Shown: positions 52,362 to 61,218 of the stretch, piece by piece
Layout: every line of letters starts with the position of its first letter
Numbering within the stretch: the first letter of the stretch is position 1
DNA from: Sva-07 sp963715825
GTDB lineage: Bacteria > Actinomycetota > Acidimicrobiia > Acidimicrobiales > Ilumatobacteraceae
DNA length: 64,000 bases
Direction of reading: 5' to 3'
Assembly (NCBI GenBank): GCA_963715825.1
Contig: CAVQSI010000041.1
Span: 62,001-126,000 of the forward strand
The notes under the pieces: model-generated
Database searches by the model: none
Told to the model about the DNA's origin: nothing
What the model saw: only the letters and a program-made list of their open reading frames with translations
Translations under genes and position numbers: made by a program

Positions 52362-53466
52362 CCGACCGGGTCCACGCCGTCGTCACCGGTGGTGGCACCT
52401 CCGGCCACGTGCTGCCGGCGCTGGCGGTGGCCGACGCACTCGTTGCCGCCGGCCACGACGCGACGACGATCAGATACGTCGGCGCGCAGCGAGGCGTCGA
52501 GACCCGCCTGCTGCCCGACACCCCCTACCCACACGAGTTCCTCGACGTCGTCGGCGTGCAACGACGCCTCACTCGCGCCAATCTCGGTTTCGTGCCGAAG
52601 ATGCTGCGCAGCACCCGCGCCGCCATCGGCCTGTTGCGCGACTGGCGGCCGCGTGTGGTGGTCTCCGTCGGCGGGTACGCCAGCATGCCGGCGGTGTTCG
52701 CGGCGCGCCGCCTCGACATCCCGGTGGTCGTGGTGTCCTACGACCGCACGCCGGGCCGGGCGAGCCGGCTGGCCGCCCGGTCGGCAGCAGCCTGCGCGGT
52801 TGCCTTCGAGAACTCGCCGCTGCCGCGTGCCGAGCTCACCGGCGCGCCGGTGCGCCAGGTGATCCTCGACGTCGACCGGTCGTCGGACGCACGACGACGC
52901 GCCGCTCGGGACCGGCTCGGAATCGATCCGGACCGCTTCATGATCGCCGTGATGGGGGGATCGCTCGGATCGGGTGTCCTCAACGAGGCGATCGCCGAGT
53001 ACCTCGCAACTCACCGCGACGACGAACACCTGGCGGTACGACAGATCACCGGCGAACGCTTCGTCGAGCGGGTCGCACACGTCGACGGCGACGTGCAGCA
53101 CCAGGTGATCGGGTACGAACCCGACATGGCGGCGGTGTACCAGGCCTGCGATGTGCTCATCGGGCGTGGTGGTGCCAGCACCGTCCACGAGATCGCGGTC
53201 ACCGGCACCCCGGCCGTCCTGGTGCCATGGGCCGCCTCCGCCGACGATCACCAGACCGACAACGTGCGGTGGCTGTCCGAGGTGGACGGCGCGATCATGC
53301 TGAACGAGCGCGACCTCGATCGGCTCGGCGACACCCTGGACGACCTCCGCACCGACCCGCAGCGCCGCGAGGCGCTCGCCGATGCAGCCCGGCGTCGGGG
53401 CGAGGTCCATCGTTCCGGCGCCTTGGCCGGTTTGATCGACCGCGTCGCAATAGCATCGACGCCATC

Positions 53467-53470
<4 letters not shown>
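52358..53470 (+). CDS. murG: Lipid II-forming GlcNAc transferase
   Basis: MurG adds GlcNAc from UDP-GlcNAc to lipid I at the membrane inner face. The 370-residue protein has the N-terminal loop AVVTGGGTSGHVLPALAVAD, SVGGYASMPAVFAARR, and the C-terminal sugar-nucleotide site IGRGGASTVHEIAVTGTPAV with DDHQTDNVRWL. The usual HEQN motif, which contacts the acceptor, is replaced by SYDRTPG (residues 127-133), an uncommon variation. GGSLGSGVLNEAIAEYL is intact. Overlaps with ftsW and murC are 4 bases each. Confidence 0.92.
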
Positions 53471-54937
<1,467 letters not shown>

Positions 54938-54954
<17 letters not shown>

Positions 54955-55885
54955 CGCGGTCGAGGTCGCGTGCGCCCACCTCGCCGTCCTCGGCGACGCC
55001 GTGCGGCGTGACGTGGCACTCGGCCCGATGACCACGTATCGCGTCGGTGGCGCTGCGGCGCTGTTCGTGCGCATCGACGATCGGCGACAGCTGACGGCGG
55101 TCGCCGATGCAGCGAACGCGTCGCGGCTTCCCGTACTCGTCGTCGGTCGTGGTTCGAATCTCCTCGTCGCCGATGCCGGGTTCCCTGGCTTGGCGATCGG
55201 ACTCGCCGACCTCGCCGACACCGTCGACATCGACGTCGCCGCCGCCCGGGTGACCGCAGCGGCGGGTGTCGCACTTCCGGTGCTCGCACGCAAGACCGCG
55301 GCAGCGGGGCTCAGCGGGTTCGAATGGGCGGTGGGCGTCCCGGGTTCCATCGGCGGTGCGGTCCGCATGAATGCCGGCGGACACGGCTCGGACATGGCCG
55401 CGTCGCTCGTCGAGGTGACGGTCTTCGACCTCGTCGCGGGTGCCGAGCGCACACTGGCCGCCGAGGAACTCGGCCTCGCCTTCCGATCCAGCGCGCTCGT
55501 TGCCGAACACGTGGTGCTCGACGCCACGCTCCAGCTCCACCGCGGCGACGCCGACGAGTCCGCCCGGATGATCAGCGACATCGTCGCCTGGCGTCGAACG
55601 AACCAGCCCGGCGGCCAGAACGCCGGGTCGGTGTTCGTCAACCCGGTACCCGGCGAGGTCAGCGCCGGCGCGCTGATCGATGCAGCGGGGTTGCGTGGTC
55701 ACCGCCTCGGCACCGCCACCGTGTCCGACAAGCACGCCAACTTCATCCAGGCCGACGACGGTGGACGAGCCGACGACGTCCTGGCATTGATGGCCGAGGT
55801 ACGCGGGATCGTCGAGGCATCGAGCGGGTTCCGCTTGCGCAGCGAGATCAGGTTGGTCGGCTTCGACGAAGGCGACGTGTTCTGA
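54938..55885 (+). CDS. murB: UDP-N-acetylenolpyruvoylglucosamine reductase
   Basis: MurB reduces the enolpyruvyl group to complete UDP-MurNAc, using FAD and NADPH. The 315-residue protein has the FAD motifs MTTYRVGGAAALFVRIDD, LVVGRGSNLLVADAGFPG and GVPGSIGGAVRMNAGGHG, and the catalytic Ser in QNAGSVFVNP. The tail VSDKHANFIQADDGG places it in type I. ATG 54938 follows AGAGG. murA is not in the window. Confidence 0.95.
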
Positions 55886-55886
55886 C

Positions 55887-56990
55887 ATGGCGTGGCGACG
55901 ACAACGAGACGCCGACCTCGACGCGAACGTGAACGAGGGACTCGACGACGACGGTGCAGCGGTGCCTGCGGAGTCGGTCGCCGACGGCGCGCTGCTCGAC
56001 GAGCTCTCCCGGGTGTTCGCCCCCGGCCAGGCTGGTGCCGACGGTGACCACGACGAACGCGACCCGTCGCCGGCGCGTGGGGTCATCACGATCGGCGGCG
56101 ACGATCTGCCCGACGCCGCCTACCTCGACGACGAGCTCGAACGCGAGGCGGGGTCGAAGCCGGTGTTCATCGACGACGACGGCGGCAGCGACGCCGTCTC
56201 GACAAGCGACGCGTCGACCCGGGGCGTCGAGCCGCGCCTGCGGCAGCGGCGCATCGGCGTCAACCGGTCGCGCAACCGCCGGCGCATCTGGTGGCTCGCG
56301 CTCGTCGCGGTCGTGCTCGCCGTCGTGATCGGCGCGCTGGCGCTGCTCGGATCGTCGCTGTTCGCGGTCGACACCGTCACCGTCACCGGCGCCGTCTACA
56401 CCGACCGGGAGGCGCTCGACGCGGTGGTCGACGACCTCACCGGCACCGCCGTGCTGCTCGTCGACACCGCGGCGGTCGAGGCCGAGATCGAAGCCATTCC
56501 GTGGGTGGACACTGCACGGGTCACGACATCGTTCCCCGACGCCGCGTCGATCGACATCCGAGAACGCACGCCGGTGGCGGCCATGTTGGGCGCCGACGGC
56601 CTGGCGCGGGTGATCGACGTCGACGGACGGGTCCTCGCGCTCGTCGACGGTCAGCCGGTGGCGCTCGTGTGGATCGACGGGCCCGACACCCTCGACGTCG
56701 CACCGGGCCAGTTCGCGTCGATCGGCTACTCGTCCGCGGCGTCGCTCGTGACCAAACTGACCCCCGACATCCGCAGCCGCATCGAGTCGATGCTGGTCAC
56801 CCCCGACGGTGCCGACCTCGTGCTGGTGCTCACCAGCGACCGCGGCCCGATCGAGGTGCGCTTCGGCTCGGCGCTTGGTGAGAACTCCCAGATCGAGAAG
56901 CTCGTCAGGCTGCAGCGGGCACTCGACGACATCGGCACGAAGCCGGTGACGGTGATCGACGTCTCGACGTCGGAAGTCACGGTACGGTGA
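55887..56990 (+). CDS. ftsQ: Division protein FtsQ
   Basis: FtsQ is a bitopic scaffold of the divisome. The 367-residue protein has an unusually long (about 130 residues) acidic cytoplasmic domain, ending in basic LRQRRIGVNRSRNRRRIWW. One helix follows (LALVAVVLAVVIGALALLG). The POTRA domain begins FAVDTVTVTGAVYTDREALD, and the beta domain contains WVDTARVTTSFPDAASIDIR. Length and position between murB and ftsZ support it. ATG is one base after the murB stop. Confidence 0.92.
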   Translation: MAWRRQRDADLDANVNEGLDDDGAAVPAESVADGALLDELSRVFAPGQAGADGDHDERDPSPARGVITIGGDDLPDAAYLDDELEREAGSKPVFIDDDGGSDAVSTSDASTRGVEPRLRQRRIGVNRSRNRRRIWWLALVAVVLAVVIGALALLGSSLFAVDTVTVTGAVYTDREALDAVVDDLTGTAVLLVDTAAVEAEIEAIPWVDTARVTTSFPDAASIDIRERTPVAAMLGADGLARVIDVDGRVLALVDGQPVALVWIDGPDTLDVAPGQFASIGYSSAASLVTKLTPDIRSRIESMLVTPDGADLVLVLTSDRGPIEVRFGSALGENSQIEKLVRLQRALDDIGTKPVTVIDVSTSEVTVR

Positions 56991-57050
56991 GCGTCCACAT
57001 CTGCAGACCTCGGACCTGTCAGGATATGTCATTCATGAACCAACACACTT

Positions 57051-57055
57051 GGAGG
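57051..57055 (+). promoter_or_regulatory. Ribosome binding site deciding the ftsZ start
   Basis: GGAGG lies 8 bases before ATG 57064. A TTG at 57049 is in frame but contains this ribosome binding site, so the longer reading is not the start. Confidence 0.8.
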
Positions 57056-57063
57056 ACTCGCTG

Positions 57064-58167
57064 ATGGTCGGCGCTCCGCAGAACTATCTCGCCGTGATCA
57101 AGGTCATCGGCGTCGGCGGTGGCGGCGTCAACGCCGTCAACCGGATGATCGATGCCGGGTTGAAGGGCGTCGAGTTCATCGCCGTCAACACCGACGCGCA
57201 GGCGCTGCTGATGAGCGACGCCGACGTCAAGCTCGACGTCGGTCGCGACCTCACACGCGGCCTCGGCGCCGGCAGCGACCCGGAGGTGGGGCGTTCTGCC
57301 GCCGAAGCACACCACGACGAGATCGAAGAGATGGTGCGTGGCGCCGACATGGTGTTCATCACCGCCGGCGAAGGTGGCGGTACCGGCACCGGTGCCGCAC
57401 CGGTCATCGCCGAGATCGCTCGCGAGGCCGGAGCGCTCACCATCGGCGTGGTCACCCGGCCGTTCTCCTTCGAAGGCCGTCGCCGCGCCGTCCAGGCCGA
57501 CAACGGTGTGCAGAAGCTCAAGGAGAAGGTCGACACGCTGATCGTCATCCCGAACGATCGCTTGCTCACCGTCGCCAACGACAAGACCAGCGTGCTCAAC
57601 GCCTTCAAGATGGCCGACGAGGTCCTGCTGCAGGGTGTGTCGGGCATCACGGGGCTCATCACCACCCCCGGCCTGATCAACACCGACTTCGCCGATGTCA
57701 AGATGGTGCTGTCCAACGCAGGCTCCGCCCTCATGGGCATCGGCCAGGCGAGCGGCGACGATCGTGCGGTGTCCGCTGCCAAGGCGGCGATCTCGAGCCC
57801 CTTGCTCGAATCGGCGATCGATGGTGCCCGCGGGGTGCTGTTGAACATCACCGGTCCGTCCGGGATGGGCCTGTTCGAGATGAACGCGGCCGCCGAGATC
57901 ATCCATGGCGTCGCCCACCAGGACGCCAACATCATCTTCGGCACCGTGATCGACGACGAGATGGGCGACGAGGTCCGCATCACCGTGATCGCCGCCGGGT
58001 TCGACCGTCTCGACGAGTCCGCACCGCTGCGCAGCACGACGTCCGACGACGGGCCGCGCACCGCCGCGACGCGGATCACCGAACTCTTCGGCTCCGACGA
58101 CGACGAGGACCCGTTGGCCGACGATGACGACGACGACGACTTCGACGTCCCGTCGTTCCTGAAATAG
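57064..58167 (+). CDS. ftsZ: Division GTPase FtsZ
   Basis: FtsZ forms the Z ring. The 367-residue protein has the GTP site VIKVIGVGGGGVNAVNRMID and FITAGEGGGTGTGAAPVIAE, the T7 loop GLINTDFADVKMVLSNAGSA and VLLNITGPSGMGLFEMN. The linker is short and strongly acidic (about 23 residues, mostly Asp), followed by the C-terminal peptide DVPSFLK that binds SepF. No FtsA gene is present in the cluster, so SepF should be the membrane anchor. A 73-base spacer separates it from ftsQ. Confidence 0.97.
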   Translation: MVGAPQNYLAVIKVIGVGGGGVNAVNRMIDAGLKGVEFIAVNTDAQALLMSDADVKLDVGRDLTRGLGAGSDPEVGRSAAEAHHDEIEEMVRGADMVFITAGEGGGTGTGAAPVIAEIAREAGALTIGVVTRPFSFEGRRRAVQADNGVQKLKEKVDTLIVIPNDRLLTVANDKTSVLNAFKMADEVLLQGVSGITGLITTPGLINTDFADVKMVLSNAGSALMGIGQASGDDRAVSAAKAAISSPLLESAIDGARGVLLNITGPSGMGLFEMNAAAEIIHGVAHQDANIIFGTVIDDEMGDEVRITVIAAGFDRLDESAPLRSTTSDDGPRTAATRITELFGSDDDEDPLADDDDDDDFDVPSFLK

Positions 58168-58191
58168 GCCCCGGAGCGTTCGACCCGATCG

Positions 58192-58911
58192 ATGCAGGAG
58201 CTCCTGCGACGCGACATCGACGGGCGCATCGCAGTGGCGGTGGTCACCGAGTGCTCCGACGGTGACATCCACCCCGAACGCGTCGATGCCGACACGCTGT
58301 GGCAGCGCCAGCACGCCGCCACCGGATCGCGTTGGATCATGCTCGACGAGGTCCACGGTGTCGAGGTGGTGGCGATCGACACGCTCGCGAACGTCGAGTG
58401 GCCGATGGCGGGCACCGGCGACGTGCTCGCGGCGCAACGGTCGAACGAGATGCTGGCGGTGTGGGTGGCGGACTGTGCACCGGTGGCGCTCTTCGGTGCC
58501 GACGGCCGGTCGCGCGTCGTCGCTCACGGCGGCTGGCGTGGTCTTGCCGACGGCGTCCTCGACGTGGCCGTCGACGCGCTCGAGGCCACCGGGACGCGGG
58601 TTGGCGCCGCCGTGCTCGGGCCCTGCATCCACGCATGCTGCTACGAGTTCGGCGCCGACGACCTCGAACGGGTGGCCAGCGGCGTGGGCGCATCGGCGGC
58701 CGAGTTGACCGGATCGACGCGCTGGGGAACGCCCGCACTCGACGTGCCTGCCGCCGTGGCAGCAGGTCTCGCCCGTCGCGGCGTCGAGATCGATGCGGTC
58801 GGGACGTGCACGGGGTGTGATCGCCGTTTCCGGTCGCACCGTCGTCGTGCCGACCCCGAACGCCATGCCCTGATCGCCTGGTTCGAGATGCCACGGTTCG
58901 AGACACCATGA
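58192..58911 (+). CDS. pgeF: Peptidoglycan editing factor (YfiH/PgeF)
   Basis: PgeF removes misincorporated residues from peptidoglycan precursors; it belongs to the laccase-domain/YfiH family. The 239-residue protein has the metal and active-site residues in MLDEVHGVEVVAID (His), VWVADCAPVALFGADG (Cys) and VVAHGGWRGLADGVLD (His), plus GPCIHACCYEFG. It follows ftsZ by 24 bases, as is common in Actinobacteria. The stop overlaps the yggS ATG. Confidence 0.9.
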   Translation: MQELLRRDIDGRIAVAVVTECSDGDIHPERVDADTLWQRQHAATGSRWIMLDEVHGVEVVAIDTLANVEWPMAGTGDVLAAQRSNEMLAVWVADCAPVALFGADGRSRVVAHGGWRGLADGVLDVAVDALEATGTRVGAAVLGPCIHACCYEFGADDLERVASGVGASAAELTGSTRWGTPALDVPAAVAAGLARRGVEIDAVGTCTGCDRRFRSHRRRADPERHALIAWFEMPRFETP

Positions 58912-59582
58912 TCGACCCCGACGACGTGCGCGCCCGGGTCGAACGACTCCGTGAACGCATCGCGGGCGTCGAGCGCGTCTGGACCCACCCGGTCGCCGTG
59001 GTCGGCGTGACCAAGGGGTTCGGTGCCGAGGCCGTCGTCGCTGCGGTGGCCGGCGGCTGTGACGCCATCGGCGAGAACTACGCCCAGGAGCTCCTCGACA
59101 AACGAGCCACCATCGAGCAACTCGGCGCTGAGGTGCAGTTCATCGGGCGCCTGCAGCGCAACAAGGTTCGACTCCTGGTCGACCTCGTCGACGTCTGGTG
59201 CAGTCTCGATCGGGCATCGGTGATCGACGAGGTCGCCAAGCGCGTGGTCGGTGCCCGGGTGTTGATCCAGGTCGACACGTCCGGCGATCCGGCCAAGGGT
59301 GGGTGCGATCCGAGCGACGTCGCTGCGCTGGTCGAGCGTGCGAACGAGCGCGGGCTGAACGTGCGTGGGCTGATGACGGTCGGGCCGACCGGTGGCGACA
59401 GCGAAGCGGCGCGACCCGGATTCCGACAGGTGCGCTCACTCGTCGACCAGCTCGGCCTCGAGGTCTGCTCGATGGGGATGTCCGGCGATCTCGACGTCGC
59501 CGTCGAGGAGGGCAGCACCGAAGTTCGTGTCGGCACCGCGCTGTTCGGTGCGCGACCGCCTCGCCCGACGCCGACAGCCTGA
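58908..59582 (+). CDS. PLP homeostasis protein YggS (PLPBP)
   Basis: A 224-residue PLP-binding protein of the alanine racemase-like barrel family, which regulates cofactor levels. The PLP lysine lies in VVGVTKGFGAEAV, followed by CDAIGENYAQELLDK, VQFIGRLQRNKV, RGLMTVGPTGGDSE and a C-terminal SMGMSGDLDVAVEEGSTEVR. It overlaps pgeF by 4 bases, and sepF follows after 73 bases. Confidence 0.93.
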   Translation: MIDPDDVRARVERLRERIAGVERVWTHPVAVVGVTKGFGAEAVVAAVAGGCDAIGENYAQELLDKRATIEQLGAEVQFIGRLQRNKVRLLVDLVDVWCSLDRASVIDEVAKRVVGARVLIQVDTSGDPAKGGCDPSDVAALVERANERGLNVRGLMTVGPTGGDSEAARPGFRQVRSLVDQLGLEVCSMGMSGDLDVAVEEGSTEVRVGTALFGARPPRPTPTA

Positions 59583-59655
59583 CCACGAAAGCGGGTCGGG
59601 CGTCCACCTCGCATGGCACACGCTGGGCTAGCCTGCGCCCGGCAGGAGGGAATGC

Positions 59656-60255
59656 ATGTCACTCTGGAAACGGACCATGGACTACCTGGGTCTCGGTCCC
59701 GACGATGCGTACGACGATTATGACGACTACGACGAGCCCGAGGCTCCGTCGCGTTCGAGTCGAGGCACACGCGACGTCGAACCGCGCCCCGGCGGCTCGT
59801 CGAGCGGATCGAACCAACGAGGTTGGGAGCCGGAAGCGGAGCCGACGGTGCGCACCGTCTCGGCTCGGCCGAGCTTCCCGTCACGCGACTTCGACGCCTC
59901 CCCGTCCCGCCGAGCCGCCAACGGCCGGTCGGACGACTCCGGTGTCCAGATCAGGCCCACTCAGACCCCGCAGCCAAGTCTGCACAGCGTTCCGGGAGGA
60001 TCCATGGAACCCCACACCGTGAGGCCTCGACGCTTCGATCAGGCCCAGGAGGTGGCCGACAAGTTCAAGGACGGCCAGCCCGTCATCATGAACCTCGAAG
60101 GCACCGAGCGCGAGGTCGCTCGTCGCCTGATCGACTTCGCCAGTGGCATCTGCTACGCCCTCGACGGCTCGATGGAGAAGGTGGCGACCGGCGTCTACCT
60201 CCTCAAGCCGCCGACGCAGCAGCGCCAGGCGCGCTACGACGACTACGACGACTGA
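59656..60255 (+). CDS. sepF: SepF, membrane anchor of the Z ring
   Basis: SepF ties FtsZ to the membrane and is the main anchor in bacteria lacking FtsA. The 199-residue protein has the N-terminal amphipathic helix MSLWKRTMDYLGLG, a long disordered acidic-basic linker and the SepF core: TVRPRRFDQAQEVADKFKDG, VIMNLEGTEREVARRLIDFA and SGICYALDGSMEKVATGVYL. DDYDDYD motifs occur both near residue 20 and at the C-terminus. ATG 59656 follows GGAGGGAATGC. divIVA lies 18 bases downstream. Confidence 0.93.
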   Translation: MSLWKRTMDYLGLGPDDAYDDYDDYDEPEAPSRSSRGTRDVEPRPGGSSSGSNQRGWEPEAEPTVRTVSARPSFPSRDFDASPSRRAANGRSDDSGVQIRPTQTPQPSLHSVPGGSMEPHTVRPRRFDQAQEVADKFKDGQPVIMNLEGTEREVARRLIDFASGICYALDGSMEKVATGVYLLKPPTQQRQARYDDYDD

Positions 60256-60273
60256 CGATTCAGGAGCATTGCC

Positions 60274-61188
60274 ATGGAGATGAGTCCCCAACGCGTCAGG
60301 AGCGCCGAGTTCAAGACGGTCCGCAAGGGCGCAGACCCCGACGAGGTCGCGGTCTTCCTCAACGACGTCGCCGACGAACTCGAGCGGGCCCAGAATCAGT
60401 CGACCGCCATGGAGGCGCGGGCGCGAGCAGCGGTCGCACGGCTCCAGGAGGTCAGCGAGTCAGGTGCTGCTGCGGCGCCCGCCAAGATCGACGCGTCGGT
60501 CGACGAGTCCGAGACGATCAGCCGCACGCTGCTGCTCGCTCAGCGCACGGCCGACACCACCGTCGCCGAGGCGCGTGGCGAAGCGGCGCGCATCGTCCGA
60601 TCGGCCAACGACGAAGCCGCCGCCACGCTCGACTCGACCCGCGAGATGGCAGCACAACTGCTCGACGAGGCCAGAGTCGAAGCACGCCGAGCCGGTGAGG
60701 CCGAGCGCATCGCCATCGCCGGCGAGGTCGAGGCCCTCAAGGCGCGTCGGGACTTCCTCGAATCCGACGTCGAACAGCTCGAGCTGTTCCTCACCGAGCA
60801 GCGCAATCGCCTGCGCGAGGCGGCCACGTCCATCGTCGACGTCGTCGAACGGGTGCCGGGCGGCCTCGGCGCTGCACGACCTCCGCTGCTGTCGGCCTCC
60901 GACGACGAGACCGACGGACTCGACGACACCGGCGAGCTCGACGGACCCGATGGCCTCGATGACCAGCCGGTCGACGACCAGGGCCTCGCCGACATCGACA
61001 CGTCCGACGATGAGCTCGTGATCGTGACCGACATCGCCGAGCACGACTCGGTCACCGACGTCGCTGCAGCGAGCGACGACGATCCGTGGGGAGACGTCAG
61101 TGACGATCCCACCCAGGCGATGCCTGCCGTCGAGGCCGAACGCGGCGAGGACGACTTCCGGTTCTCGTTCGACGACGATCGCAACTGA
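60274..61188 (+). CDS. divIVA: DivIVA / Wag31-like polar protein
   Basis: A 304-residue coiled-coil protein expected to mark poles or septa and organise growth. The N-terminal DivIVA motif is variant: SPQRVRSAEFKTVRKGADPD then EVAVFLNDVADELERAQN. A long coiled coil covers residues about 60-200, and an Asp-rich tail with SFDDDRN ends it. The tail (residues about 210-304) is unusually acidic. No YggT gene lies between sepF and this gene, although it often does. ileS follows after 30 bases. Confidence 0.88.
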   Translation: MEMSPQRVRSAEFKTVRKGADPDEVAVFLNDVADELERAQNQSTAMEARARAAVARLQEVSESGAAAAPAKIDASVDESETISRTLLLAQRTADTTVAEARGEAARIVRSANDEAAATLDSTREMAAQLLDEARVEARRAGEAERIAIAGEVEALKARRDFLESDVEQLELFLTEQRNRLREAATSIVDVVERVPGGLGAARPPLLSASDDETDGLDDTGELDGPDGLDDQPVDDQGLADIDTSDDELVIVTDIAEHDSVTDVAAASDDDPWGDVSDDPTQAMPAVEAERGEDDFRFSFDDDRN

Positions 61189-61218
61189 GCGTCGTCGGCT
61201 CGTCGGTAGCATTCTGGC

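Noticed and set aside
57049..57063. TTG start for ftsZ
   Set aside because: The TTG overlaps the GGAGG that serves ATG 57064.
61189..61218. T-box leader for ileS
   Set aside because: The gap to divIVA is only 30 bases, with no room for a T-box structure.
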